Assembly (NCBI GenBank): GCA_029245245.1
Contig: JAQWPT010000021.1
Location: 124,001 to 188,000 of the forward strand
DNA: 64,000 nt
Origin: Phycisphaerales bacterium
Lineage (GTDB): Bacteria > Planctomycetota > Phycisphaerae > Phycisphaerales > SM1A02
Direction: 5' to 3'
The notes beneath the pieces were generated by a model. The model worked only from the letters and a program-made list of their open reading frames with translations, was not told the DNA's origin and did no database searches. The position numbers were made by a program, and so were the translations under genes. Each line of letters opens with the position of its first letter. Position 1 is the first letter of the stretch. Of this stretch, positions 45,049 through 56,281 are shown piece after piece.

Positions 45049-45620
45049 TGTCGTCTGCGAATCCAGTTCCCTCCATGGAACCGACGACTTCGCAGAAGCG
45101 GGTACTGCCGAGATCGCTGCTTCGAGACGATGAGACCGTGCTCCTGGTGATGCGACCGCATCCGCTGTTCATCCTGCTCGTTTCACTGCCGGTGTGCGCC
45201 TGGCTGGCTGCGATCCTGGTGTTCAACACACTGGTGGCGATGCTCGTCGGCCCTGCGTATTGGATGAAGATCGTCGGATTCCAGCATGAGTGGACATGGA
45301 TCTTCCTGTGCCTGGTGATGCTCGCCCGGATCGGCTGGGCCTGCCTGCAGTGGTACAACCAGCTCTACCTCCTTACGGACCGGCGCGTTCTCACCAGGGG
45401 CGGCGTGATCAGGGTCTGCGTGTACGAAACATCGCTCCGGCACGTCCGTCAGACACTGGTGCACGTCAACCTGCGTGAGCGGGTGTTCGGGCTCGGGACG
45501 ATCCTGGTGGCGACCGCGGCCACGGCGATCTACGACACGGCATGGCGGATGCTGCCCAGGCCCGTGGAGGTGCAGCGCACGATCCAGAACGCCCTGGCTC
45601 GCTGGGGTGATGGTGCGTGA
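45045..45620 (+). CDS. Membrane protein with bacterial PH (bPH2/DUF304-like) domain
   Basis: 191 residues. Two hydrophobic helices (about 41-70 and 82-104) are followed by a PH-like domain: YNQLYLLTDRRVLTRGGVIRVCVYETSLRHVRQTLVHVNLRERVFGLGTI is the recurrent YdbS/DUF304 pattern of strand, T-D-R-R and GxG turn. Similar proteins sit at the inner membrane with unknown roles, sometimes as pairs. It overlaps hpt by four bases and ends three bases from the convergent moxR gene. Confidence 0.78.
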   Translation: MMSSANPVPSMEPTTSQKRVLPRSLLRDDETVLLVMRPHPLFILLVSLPVCAWLAAILVFNTLVAMLVGPAYWMKIVGFQHEWTWIFLCLVMLARIGWACLQWYNQLYLLTDRRVLTRGGVIRVCVYETSLRHVRQTLVHVNLRERVFGLGTILVATAATAIYDTAWRMLPRPVEVQRTIQNALARWGDGA

Positions 45621-45623
45621 GGC

Positions 45624-46556
45624 TCAGGCCGGGCTTGGAACGGTTTCCAGTACCTGCTGCATGATCCGTCGCGTGGTCATCGTGTCGCCGTCGTGCATCG
45701 CGGTCTTGCTGATGATGCGATGTGCGCAGACGGGAAGCACGTTCATGACGACGTCCTCGGGGATGCAGTAGTCCCGTTTCGCCAGGACCGCGGTTGCGCG
45801 AGCGGCCTGTGACAGTGCGATCGAACCACGCGGACTGACTCCGATGAGCAGGTCGTCATGTTCACGGGTCGCGGTCACGAGTTGCAGGATGTAGTCCACG
45901 AGGGACTGGTCGATCGTCACGGCATCGACCCGCTGCTGCAACTGCACGACGTCGGTTGCCTCGATCACCTGTTCCAGCGACTTCAACTGTGAACGGGCGG
46001 GTTGGTTGAGCACGATGCGGGACTCGTCGCTGGGAGCGGGGTACCCGAGACCGAATCGCATGAGAAAGCGATCCAACTGGTTCTCGGGCAGCGCGTAGGT
46101 GCCCTCGAACTCGTAGGGGTTCTGGGTTGCGATCACCATGAAGGGCTGGGGAAGGGAATGCGTGGTGCCGTCGATCGAGACCGATTCCTCGTTCATGGCC
46201 TCCAGCAATGCGGATTGGGTGCGGGGAGTGGTCCGGTTGATTTCGTCGGCCACGATGATGTTGTTGAACACCGGGCCCTGCTTGAACTGGAATTCCTGCG
46301 TGTCGCGATCAAAGATCGTGACTCCGGTGATGTCCGAAGGCAGGAGGTCGGGAGTGCACTGGATGCGTGCGAACGTTCCACGCAGGGAACGGGCCAGGGC
46401 ATTGGCCAGAACCGTCTTGCCGACACCTGGAACGTCCTCGATGAGGATGTGGCCACGTGCAAGCAGGCAGACCAGAAGGCGATCCACAGCGCTGGAGTTG
46501 CCCATGTAGACCGAGGTGATATTCTGCCGAAGTCGCTGCAGCGTCTCGTGCGGCAT
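45624..46556 (-). CDS. MoxR-family AAA+ ATPase
   Basis: 310 residues. Walker A DVPGVGKT at 41-48, Walker B IIVADEIN at 100-107, sensor motifs ATQNPYEFEGTYALPENQLDRF, and Arg finger region; SPRGSIALSQAARA is the C-terminal lid signature of MoxR. MoxR proteins act as chaperones that activate metal-binding or cell-envelope proteins with VWA partners. The DUF58 and VWA genes that usually follow are absent: the next gene on this strand is far away. It is therefore an isolated member, and its partner must be elsewhere. Confidence 0.92.
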   Translation of the reverse strand: MPHETLQRLRQNITSVYMGNSSAVDRLLVCLLARGHILIEDVPGVGKTVLANALARSLRGTFARIQCTPDLLPSDITGVTIFDRDTQEFQFKQGPVFNNIIVADEINRTTPRTQSALLEAMNEESVSIDGTTHSLPQPFMVIATQNPYEFEGTYALPENQLDRFLMRFGLGYPAPSDESRIVLNQPARSQLKSLEQVIEATDVVQLQQRVDAVTIDQSLVDYILQLVTATREHDDLLIGVSPRGSIALSQAARATAVLAKRDYCIPEDVVMNVLPVCAHRIISKTAMHDGDTMTTRRIMQQVLETVPSPA

Positions 46557-46642
46557 GTCGTGCTCCTGTCGGGTTGCCGGTGCAACCGGGGGGCAAGTCT
46601 AGCACACCGTACCTGTGACAACCCGGAAGGATCGTTGACCTG

Positions 46643-47656
46643 ATGCTGGAAGGTTCGGACCCCACCATGCTTGTCGGCGCCGACGGCCCGGAATCCCTCG
46701 TGGGCCGGCGGATCGCACGCAGGCTCCGGTGCTGCAACTGCACCTACGACCTTCGTGGCCTTGAAGCGCTCGGGGTCTGTCCGGAATGCGGGGCGCCGGT
46801 CCGCCAGTCGATTCTCAGGAGCATCGATCCGGAAGTGCACGCGATGCCTCAGGTCGATCGCCCCGTCATCGTCGCCGCTGGAGTCCGGTGGTTCTTCTGT
46901 GCCATGATGGTCTCCTTCCTGCTCTGGATCTGCTCCTGGGTACTTGTTCAACTCATGATCGAATGGAACGACGTGGAGCGCACCCAGTCCGGGGCCTGGC
47001 CGCAGTACGTCCGGGATGCAGTCAATGTCGGCAACATGCTGCTTCAGATCGCGATGTTCGCAGCACTCGCATCGCTCGTGGGGCTCTGGTGCATGCGTTC
47101 ACTGGTGACATCGAAGGTCCCCGGTCGGTCGCTTCGCATCCTCCTGCAGTTGGCATTGGGAACCATCTTCTGGCTGGCAGCGCTGCTGCTCCATGAAGCC
47201 CAGCCGCCCGGGGGCGACCTGGGTGTCATGGCCCGGGCCATGACGTCCATCGGCGGGCGGGGAACCTGGCTTGTCGAACCACTCCTCATAGCGTTGTCGC
47301 CACTCGTCGGAGGCTGGATTCTCCTGCTGGGGTTGCGCAGTTTCTTCGGAGAAATGGGGCGACGAAGTCGCGAGTTTCGAACCGCGACCACGAAGCGGCA
47401 GAAGGTGCTCGATGTGCTTTGGGCCTCGTTGTTCTGGTGCATCGGCGAAGTGCTTCAAATGGTCGGAGCGGCCAACGGGCTCCCCACGCTGGTGACTTTC
47501 GGCACGGTGGTCCGGGTCATCTCGGGACTGCTGGTGATCATCGGCCTCGTCTACCTCCTGATGAATCTGCTCTGGATTGCGGGTTCCCTGGCATCACCGC
47601 CGCCGAAACTCCAGGCCCTCCTGAGCCCTCCGCAGGAGAGCAAGGGCGACACCTGA
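46643..47656 (+). CDS. Zinc-ribbon polytopic membrane protein, function unknown
   Basis: 337 residues. One zinc ribbon near the N-terminus (CCNCTYDLRGL..CPEC, about 30-50) precedes about six hydrophobic segments between residues 78 and 325. The motif is a variant of CxxCGYDLRGL found in the gene at 8313, and overall size and arrangement are alike, so the two are probably distant relatives. No function is known. It is divergent from moxR and 248 bases before groEL1. Confidence 0.75.
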   Translation: MLEGSDPTMLVGADGPESLVGRRIARRLRCCNCTYDLRGLEALGVCPECGAPVRQSILRSIDPEVHAMPQVDRPVIVAAGVRWFFCAMMVSFLLWICSWVLVQLMIEWNDVERTQSGAWPQYVRDAVNVGNMLLQIAMFAALASLVGLWCMRSLVTSKVPGRSLRILLQLALGTIFWLAALLLHEAQPPGGDLGVMARAMTSIGGRGTWLVEPLLIALSPLVGGWILLLGLRSFFGEMGRRSREFRTATTKRQKVLDVLWASLFWCIGEVLQMVGAANGLPTLVTFGTVVRVISGLLVIIGLVYLLMNLLWIAGSLASPPPKLQALLSPPQESKGDT

Positions 47657-47853
47657 TCACTGCCACCTTGGCAGGGAAACGCCACCCGCTTTCAATCTGC
47701 GGCTTCACGTCCCGGGACCCGGATCCGGCAATTGCCTCCTCGTGAGCTCCCAGGGCCGAATTGCCCGTCTTGGAAACAGCCCGAGACTGGCGCGTGGTTT
47801 GATTGTTCTTTCCGGGGGGACGGTTCATCCGGACCCTCCCCGATACGGCCTGA

Positions 47854-49629
<1,776 letters not shown>

Positions 49630-49699
49630 TTTCCATCGAAGCCACCGACCCATCGCACTTGGCGAAACAACGAACACAGACAGCAACGGAGAAGAACAC

Positions 49700-49987
49700 A
49701 TGTCCGTCAAACCACTTGAAGATCGCGTACTCGTCCGACCGCTGGAAGCAGAGAAGAAGACCGCTTCCGGCATCTACCTCCCGGAATCCGCCAAGGAAAA
49801 GCCCATGCAGGGCACCGTCGTGGCCATGGGTCCCGGCAAGCTCTTGGACAACGGCGAGCGTGTCATGCCCTCGATCAAGAGCGGTGACACCGTTGTGTAC
49901 AGCAAGTACGCAGGCACCGAGGTCGAGATCAAGAATCAGACACACCTGATCATCCGCGAGAGCGAACTCCTCGGCATCATCGAGTGA
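49700..49987 (+). CDS. groES: Co-chaperonin GroES
   Basis: 95 residues, the usual length. MSVKPLEDRVLVRPLEAE at the N-terminus, the mobile loop KKTASGIYLPESAKEK that docks on GroEL (Ile-Tyr-Leu where E. coli has Ile-Val-Leu), and IIRESELLGII at the end. GGAG lies eight bases before the ATG. It is the only groES in the window and sits between two groEL genes. Confidence 0.98.
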   Translation: MSVKPLEDRVLVRPLEAEKKTASGIYLPESAKEKPMQGTVVAMGPGKLLDNGERVMPSIKSGDTVVYSKYAGTEVEIKNQTHLIIRESELLGIIE

Positions 49988-50043
49988 GTCTCCTTCGCTG
50001 AAGCTGAAGCAATCCCGTCCACCCGGACACCAGGAAGAGCACC

Positions 50044-51657
50044 ATGTCTACCAAGCAGATGAAATTCGATACCGACGCCCATACCGCCTTCATGGAAGGC
50101 ATCGACCAGATGGCTCGTGCCGTTTCGGTCACGATGGGGCCCAGCGGCCGCAACGTCGTCGTGGAGAAGTCCTTCGGCGGCCCGGCCGTCACCAAGGATG
50201 GCGTCTCCGTGTCGCGGGAAGTGGAACTGCCCCAGGCATTCCAGAACATGGGTGCCCAGATGGTGCACCAGGTGGCCAAGAAGACGGCGGACCTCGCTGG
50301 TGACGGTACGACCACCGCAACCGTGCTGGCCAACTCCATCTTCAAATCCGGTCTTCGTCATGTCACGTCCGGCACGAATGCCGTCGCCATCCAGCGTGGC
50401 ATCAACGCTGCTGCCATGGAAGCATGCACGTTCATCGAATCCATTGCCCGGACCTGCGAGGGACGGGACGATCTGCGGAAGATCGCCACGGTCTCCGCGA
50501 ACCACGACGCATCCATCGGGGACATCATCTCCGAGGCGCTGGATACCGTCGGAGCCGACGGGGTCGTGGAGATCGAGGAAGGCAAGACGTCGGAGACCAC
50601 CCTGGACTACGTCGAGGGCATGGCCTTCGACAAGGGGTACCTCAGCCCATACTTCATGACCGACCCGAAGACCACGGAGTGCGTGCTCGAGGACGTCGCC
50701 ATTCTCATCCATGAGAAGAAGATTTCCAATCTCGGTGATCTCCTTCCGCTGCTGAACAAGACGGCCACCGCCGGCAAGCAGTTGTTGATCATCGCCGAGG
50801 ATGTCGAGAACGAAGCACTCGCCGCACTGGTGGTCAACCGGCTGCGTGGCGTACTCCAGATCTGTGCCGTCAAGGCTCCGGGCTTCGGTGAACGTCGCAA
50901 GGCCATGCTGGGCGACATCGCCGCCATGACCGGTGGACTGTTCCTGTCCGAGGACCTGGGACGCAGCCTCGAAGACGTTGAACTCGAGGAACTGGGTTCC
51001 GCCCAGCGGATCGTCGTGACCAAGGATGGCACCACCGTCATCCGCGGTGCGGGTACCAAAGAAGACATCGACGCCCGTGCGTCACAGATTCGCATCCAGA
51101 TCGAAAAGTCCACGAGCGACTACGACCGCGAGAAGCTCCAGGAGCGACTGGCCAAGCTCACCGGTGGAGTCGCGATCATCTCGGTCGGTGGATCCACCGA
51201 GGTGGAGATGAAGGAACGAAAGGACCGTGTCGACGATGCCCTGTCGGCGAGTCGTGCCGCAGCCAAGGAAGGATATGTGCCCGGTGGCGGCGTTTCATTC
51301 ATCCGTGCCCAGGATCATCTTCGTGCGAAGGCCAAATCGATCGAGGGCGATGAACGCATCGGCTACGAGATCCTGGCCCATTCACTCGAGGCGCCATCCT
51401 GGCACATCGCGGAGAACTGCGGCGTCGATGGCGACGTTGTGGTCGAGAAGATCCGCCAGGGTGAGGGAGACTTCGGCTACGACGCCAGCGAAGACGTCTA
51501 CTGCAATCTTGTCGAGCGAGGCATCATCGATCCCGCACTCGTGGTCTGCGTTTCAATGAAGAACGCGGCGTCCGTATCCGGACTGCTCCTGACGACGGAT
51601 GTCGCGATTACCGAGCTCGAAGGCGATGAGGCCCCGATCCAGAACGCCATCGTCTGA
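50044..51657 (+). CDS. Chaperonin GroEL (paralogue 2, no GGM tail)
   Basis: 537 residues. The equatorial ATP site is intact ([52 protein letters not shown]), as is the apical polypeptide-binding region, so it should be an active ring. It lacks the Gly-Gly-Met tail and ends in [12 protein letters not shown]. Sequence differs from paralogue 1 throughout, so the duplication is old. The gene lies 56 bases after groES and runs into dnaJ. A role for specific substrates or conditions is inferred by analogy with other multi-chaperonin bacteria. Confidence 0.96.
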   Translation: MSTKQMKFDTDAHTAFMEGIDQMARAVSVTMGPSGRNVVVEKSFGGPAVTKDGVSVSREVELPQAFQNMGAQMVHQVAKKTADLAGDGTTTATVLANSIFKSGLRHVTSGTNAVAIQRGINAAAMEACTFIESIARTCEGRDDLRKIATVSANHDASIGDIISEALDTVGADGVVEIEEGKTSETTLDYVEGMAFDKGYLSPYFMTDPKTTECVLEDVAILIHEKKISNLGDLLPLLNKTATAGKQLLIIAEDVENEALAALVVNRLRGVLQICAVKAPGFGERRKAMLGDIAAMTGGLFLSEDLGRSLEDVELEELGSAQRIVVTKDGTTVIRGAGTKEDIDARASQIRIQIEKSTSDYDREKLQERLAKLTGGVAIISVGGSTEVEMKERKDRVDDALSASRAAAKEGYVPGGGVSFIRAQDHLRAKAKSIEGDERIGYEILAHSLEAPSWHIAENCGVDGDVVVEKIRQGEGDFGYDASEDVYCNLVERGIIDPALVVCVSMKNAASVSGLLLTTDVAITELEGDEAPIQNAIV

Positions 51658-51678
51658 TTGGCCAACGGAACCCTGCGT

Positions 51679-52833
51679 ATGGCGACGACGCGATGCTATT
51701 ACGAGGTTCTGAATGTCGAACGCAGTGCGTCCGGCGACGAAATCAAGCGCGCCTATCGACGGCTGGCGATGAAGTTCCATCCGGATCGGAATCCCGACGA
51801 TCCCGAGGCCGAGCGCAACTTCAAGGAGGCCGCAGAAGCCTACGAAGTCCTGGCTGACCAGGAACGGCGCCGCATGTACGACCAGTTCGGTCGAGACGGC
51901 CTGCGATCACGACCCGGCCATGACTTCCGCTCGATGAATCCAGAGGACATCTTCTCGATGTTCGACGAAATCTTCGGGGGAGGGCGTCGAGGTCGCAGCG
52001 GTGGCCGTGCCCGGCCCCGTGTCCAGGGATTCGATCTCGAGACCGAGGTGGAACTCGAACTCGAGGATGTTCTGACCGGGGCCGCCCGAGAGGTGGCCTT
52101 TACCCGCCTGGATGTCTGCTCGACCTGCACCGGCACCGGCGCCAAGCCCGGCACCCAGCCCACGAGCTGCCAGCGATGCAGTGGATCGGGGCAGGTCACT
52201 CAGGCCGGCCTCGGCGGCATGTTCCGCATGGTGGTCACCTGCCAGGACTGTGGCGGTCGTGGTTCCATCATCGTCGACCGATGCGTTGATTGCGGCGGAC
52301 GGGGGAGAATTCCGGTCGACCGTCGCATCGAGGTCAAGGTTCCCGCCGGCATTTCCGATGGCCAGGCCATCCGGATCCCGGATGAGGGTGAGCCACCTCC
52401 GCCGGAAGCCGATCCTGCCGGCCAGGGGCCCCGCGGCGACCTGCACGTCGTCATCCGGATCAAGGAACACGAGTGCTTCGAGCGTGATGGCGATCACCTG
52501 ATCGTGATCATGCCTGCGGCGTTTGCTCAGCTGGCCCTTGGCGCCGAAGTCGAGGTTCCCGGACTCGGAGTCGAAGAGGTGCACGAGCTGTCGATCCCGC
52601 ACGGGACGCAGCACGGTTCACTCTTCCGCATCACCGGCGGTGGTGTGCCGAACCTCCGTACGGGCAAGCGAGGCGATCTCGTCGTGATCGTGAAGATCAT
52701 CGTGCCTTCGAAGCTCGATGAGGGCCAGCAGGAACTGCTGCGTGCCTACGCGGAGACCGAGGAACTGGATGTCGGTGCTTCGAGCCCATCGCTCTGGAAT
52801 CGAATCAAGGACGCCGTCACTGGTCGCCACTGA
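51679..52833 (+). CDS. dnaJ: Chaperone DnaJ
   Basis: 384 residues from the ATG at 51679; a TTG at 51658 directly after the groEL2 stop is also in frame. J-domain with HPD in KFHPDRNP near residue 34, a Gly/Arg-rich linker ([15 protein letters not shown]), four CxxCxGxG zinc motifs ([32 protein letters not shown]), and the C-terminal substrate domains. It delivers clients to DnaK and stimulates its ATPase. dnaK itself is not in the window. grpE follows after 19 bases. Confidence 0.96.
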   Translation: MATTRCYYEVLNVERSASGDEIKRAYRRLAMKFHPDRNPDDPEAERNFKEAAEAYEVLADQERRRMYDQFGRDGLRSRPGHDFRSMNPEDIFSMFDEIFGGGRRGRSGGRARPRVQGFDLETEVELELEDVLTGAAREVAFTRLDVCSTCTGTGAKPGTQPTSCQRCSGSGQVTQAGLGGMFRMVVTCQDCGGRGSIIVDRCVDCGGRGRIPVDRRIEVKVPAGISDGQAIRIPDEGEPPPPEADPAGQGPRGDLHVVIRIKEHECFERDGDHLIVIMPAAFAQLALGAEVEVPGLGVEEVHELSIPHGTQHGSLFRITGGGVPNLRTGKRGDLVVIVKIIVPSKLDEGQQELLRAYAETEELDVGASSPSLWNRIKDAVTGRH

Positions 52834-52852
52834 ACTGGAAGGAGGGGACCTC

Positions 52853-53452
52853 ATGCGCCCCGAGGACACCGACATGGAAGACACGACCGCACACGAACTC
52901 GAGGATGCCGTCCTTCAGGACACTGATCCTGTCGAGGCCCCGGCTCAGATGACGCCCGATGAGATCGAGGCGCTGCTCGAAGAGTGTGATGACCAGTCTC
53001 GCCGCTGCATTGAACAGTTGCTGGCCGAGTGCATCGAGGCGGGGGAGTCCCGCCAACGGGCCCTGGCTGACTTCAAGAACTTCCAACGCCGCAGTGCCGA
53101 GAACGAGCTTCGCATGAACCTCATTGCATCCTCCGGGGTGCTTCGGGCAGTGCTTCCCGTTCTCGACCAGTTGGACATGGCGCTGAAGCAGGATCTCGAA
53201 CAGGTGAGTTCCGAACAGATCCTTGAAGGAGTTCAGATCGTCCGAAGCGAGATGGACAAGGTTCTGGCCGAGCAGGGGGTCGATCGAATCGAGCCCGCCG
53301 TCGGTGACGAGTTCGATCCCAATCAACACGAGGCCATGCTCAAGCAGGAAGCCGATGGGGTGGAGACCGGTCACGTGACCAGTCTGCTCCAGGTGGGCTA
53401 CCGCAAGAGTGACCAGATCCTTCGTGCCGCCAAGGTTGCGGTTTCGCCCTGA
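52853..53452 (+). CDS. grpE: Nucleotide exchange factor GrpE
   Basis: 199 residues from the ATG at 52853, with GGAAGGAGG upstream. Acidic N-terminal tail, a long helix through ECIEAGESRQRALADFKNFQRRS, and the GrpE beta domain DRIEPAVGDEFDPNQHEAM with VTSLLQVGYRKSDQILRAAKVAVS at the end. It releases ADP from DnaK. Downstream in the groEL1-groES-groEL2-dnaJ cluster, so the folding factors are probably induced together. Confidence 0.95.
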   Translation: MRPEDTDMEDTTAHELEDAVLQDTDPVEAPAQMTPDEIEALLEECDDQSRRCIEQLLAECIEAGESRQRALADFKNFQRRSAENELRMNLIASSGVLRAVLPVLDQLDMALKQDLEQVSSEQILEGVQIVRSEMDKVLAEQGVDRIEPAVGDEFDPNQHEAMLKQEADGVETGHVTSLLQVGYRKSDQILRAAKVAVSP

Positions 53453-53461
53453 GCCTGCATC

Positions 53462-53845
53462 ATGCCGACCTATGACTACGTCTGTGAAGCCTGTGGACAC
53501 GAGTTCGAACTCTTCCAGCAGATGAGCGCCCCGGTGGAGACCAGGTGCCCCTCCTGCGACAAGGAATCGCTGCGTCGCCTCGTCGGGACCGGTGGAGGCA
53601 TCATCTTCAAGGGTTCAGGCTTCTACGAGACGGACTACCGAAGCGCCGCCTACAAGAAGGCAGCGGATTCCGATCAGAAATCCGAAGGTGGTGGCAAGAA
53701 GGCGGCGAAGTCCGATTCCTCCGGCGACGCCTCGCCGGGAACGGAGTCGCCGGCCGCCTCCTCCGACAGCCCCCCGGCCAAGGGGGACTCCAAGGGCTCC
53801 TCAGACAGTGCTCCGGCTTCCAGTGACGGCTCTGGGAGCGACTGA
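53462..53845 (+). CDS. FmdB-type zinc-ribbon protein
   Basis: 127 residues. The first 60 are the FmdB regulatory-protein-type zinc ribbon: MPTYDYVCEACGHEFELFQ, then CPSCDKESLRRLVGTGGGIIFKGSGFYETDY. The rest is a low-complexity Ser/Asp/Lys/Gly tail that is probably disordered. Function of the family is not settled. It begins nine bases after grpE and ends 63 bases before rnr, so it may be co-expressed with the folding cluster. Confidence 0.88.
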   Translation: MPTYDYVCEACGHEFELFQQMSAPVETRCPSCDKESLRRLVGTGGGIIFKGSGFYETDYRSAAYKKAADSDQKSEGGGKKAAKSDSSGDASPGTESPAASSDSPPAKGDSKGSSDSAPASSDGSGSD

Positions 53846-53908
53846 TCGCACCAGGCGTGTAGGGTGTGCCCGCACCGATGCTCCCCGTGGCCAAGTGGAA
53901 GGAACCAG

Positions 53909-56221
53909 ATGCCGGCCGCATTCACCGCACGAATTCTTCGAGAGGTCTCATCGCTGACCACCGATCCACCGACCGTGGGCCAGTTGTCGCGCAGGATGCA
54001 GGTCTCTGATGCAGACGAATCACGTTTCAAGCAGGCGATCGATCAACTCGTGTCCGAGCGCCGGTTGCAGCGAAGTGGCGACGGCCGCATCCGACTGCCC
54101 GACATGGGCAACGAGGTCATCGGCATCTTCCGCCAGACCCGCCGTGGTTTCGGGTTCGTGCTTCCCGAGCAGGTCTGCCGGGAGGGAGACCTGCACATCG
54201 CCGTTCACGATACCGGAGGCGCGCTATCGGGTGACCGTGTCCGGGCCACGGTGACGGGGCGCCGCCATCGCGGCAAAACCCAGCAGCCCAGTGGTCGCAT
54301 TGAGGAAGTGCTCAACCGCGCCAAGACGGTGTTCGCCGGCAAACTGGTGCGCAAGCACGGCCGATGGATGATCGAGCCCGACGGTCGGAGCCTGCGAAGC
54401 GATGTTCTCGTCGGTGACCCGCATTCCCGCGGGGCGGGTGAAGGGGCGAAGGTCGTCTTCGAGTTGACTGTCTGGCCGGTGGGCGACTTCATGGCCGAAG
54501 GGGTCATCACCGAGGTGCTTGGTGCCTGCGGTGAACCCGATGTCGAAACACAGGCGGTCATTGCGGCCAGCGGATTTCCCGTTGAGTTCCCCAAGCCCGT
54601 GATCGAGGAAGCCCGGGAAGCGGTTCGGTTGTTCGATCCCGAGGCGGCCAAGGATCCCACCCGTCGCGTGGATCTCACCGACGAACTCATCTTCACGATC
54701 GATCCGCCGGAGGCCAAGGACTTCGATGATGCGATCTCGGTGCAGTGGGACGAGTCCTCTCGCCGCTGGACCCTTGGCATCCACATCGCCGACGTGGCGC
54801 ACTTCGTGGTTGACGGCGGCCCGCTGGACGTGGAAGCAACCGGACGCGGAAACAGCGTGTACCTGCCGCATCATGTCATTCCGATGCTTCCCGAGACCCT
54901 GTCCAACGGTGTCTGTTCACTCCAGGAAGGGGTCAATCGATACACCATGTCCGCGTTCATCGAGTTTGATGACAAGGGCAAGGTGGTCGGCCAGCGTTTC
55001 TGCCGTTCGATGATTCGATCGGCCAAGCGCATGACCTACCTCGAAGCCCAGGCCCTGATCGAAGGTGATCGGAAGGAAGCCGCGCGGCATGCGAGGACGG
55101 AAACGCCCGTTACCGATGAACTGCTGGATGCCATCAGGGGTGCCGATCGACTGGCGAAGGTGCTTCGCGCCCGTCGCCAGCGTGACGGCATGATCGTTCT
55201 GGAACTTCCCGAGGCGGAACTCTTCTTCAACGACCAGGGGGACATCATCGACATCCTGCCCCAGGACGGGGCGTTCACCCATACCTTGATCGAGATGTTC
55301 ATGGTCGAGGCCAACGAGGCCGTGGCCCGTCATTTCGAGCACCTCGAACTTCCCGTGATGCGGCGGATTCACCCTGAGCCCACATTCGACGATTTCGAAG
55401 TGGTGCGGTCCATGGTCGGCGGTCACGGGGTCAAGATTCCGGATCATCCGACACGCAAGGATCTGCAGCGAGTGCTCGATGCGACACGCGACACGCCCGC
55501 GGCGCGGAGCGTCCACTTTGCGATCCTGCGTTCACTTACCAAGGCCACCTATTCACCGGCTCCGATCGGGCACTTTGCGCTCGCCTCGGATCAGTACGTG
55601 CATTTCACTTCACCCATCCGGCGGTATCCAGATCTGACCGTGCACCGGGCTCTCAGTGCGTGGTGCGATGCCACCGACAACGGCCACAGCGTGCCTGGTG
55701 GCCGCAAGCGGGCGTCCCTGAGATCCCGGCTTGCCGAAGATGACCGCGTGCTCGACGAGGGAGAGCTCTTCGTCCTCGGTGCGCAGTGCTCGATGACCGA
55801 GGATCGTGCCACGGCGGCGGAACGGGATCTCACCGAGTTCTTCTCATTGCGCTATGTCGAGCAGAATCACCTTGGCGAGGTGCTGCCCGGTGTCATCTGC
55901 GGCTTCAACCGCGACGGGCTCTTCGTTTCGCTTGATCGATACCTCGTCGAGGGCATGGTGCGTTGGAGTTCCATGGGCGGCGAAGGGAGCAGTCGTTCGC
56001 AACGGTGGACGGAAATCCGCGGGACCGGTCGGGTCGTGGCCCAGCGTTCGGGCGCAGTGCTTTCGATCGGCGATCCGGTGACCGTGCAGTTGGCCCGGGT
56101 CAGCCCGGAGGCTCGGTACATGGACCTGATGCTGGTCGATCGACCTGAGCGGTTCGCCCGGCAGGATGATCGTCGCCCCAAGAACGGCAAGCGAGGGGCT
56201 CGGAAACGTCGGCGACGCTGA
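53909..56221 (+). CDS. rnr: Ribonuclease R
   Basis: 770 residues from the ATG at 53909 (AAGGAA upstream); a GTG at 53864 adds 15 residues. N-terminal winged helix (about 1-60), two cold-shock domains, the RNB domain with IDPPEAKDFDDAISVQW near 270 carrying the catalytic Asp cluster, LHIADVAHFV, MRRIHPEPT and HFTSPIRRYPDLTVHRAL near 570, an S1 domain near 650-730 and a Lys/Arg-rich tail (KRGARKRRRR). It digests structured RNA from the 3' end, and often works with quality control of tmRNA and rRNA. Confidence 0.95.
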   Translation: MPAAFTARILREVSSLTTDPPTVGQLSRRMQVSDADESRFKQAIDQLVSERRLQRSGDGRIRLPDMGNEVIGIFRQTRRGFGFVLPEQVCREGDLHIAVHDTGGALSGDRVRATVTGRRHRGKTQQPSGRIEEVLNRAKTVFAGKLVRKHGRWMIEPDGRSLRSDVLVGDPHSRGAGEGAKVVFELTVWPVGDFMAEGVITEVLGACGEPDVETQAVIAASGFPVEFPKPVIEEAREAVRLFDPEAAKDPTRRVDLTDELIFTIDPPEAKDFDDAISVQWDESSRRWTLGIHIADVAHFVVDGGPLDVEATGRGNSVYLPHHVIPMLPETLSNGVCSLQEGVNRYTMSAFIEFDDKGKVVGQRFCRSMIRSAKRMTYLEAQALIEGDRKEAARHARTETPVTDELLDAIRGADRLAKVLRARRQRDGMIVLELPEAELFFNDQGDIIDILPQDGAFTHTLIEMFMVEANEAVARHFEHLELPVMRRIHPEPTFDDFEVVRSMVGGHGVKIPDHPTRKDLQRVLDATRDTPAARSVHFAILRSLTKATYSPAPIGHFALASDQYVHFTSPIRRYPDLTVHRALSAWCDATDNGHSVPGGRKRASLRSRLAEDDRVLDEGELFVLGAQCSMTEDRATAAERDLTEFFSLRYVEQNHLGEVLPGVICGFNRDGLFVSLDRYLVEGMVRWSSMGGEGSSRSQRWTEIRGTGRVVAQRSGAVLSIGDPVTVQLARVSPEARYMDLMLVDRPERFARQDDRRPKNGKRGARKRRRR

Positions 56222-56281
56222 GGCGGCCACTTCCTTCACCGGCATCCGCTAGGCTGCATGCCTGGATCGAAGGAGGTCCCC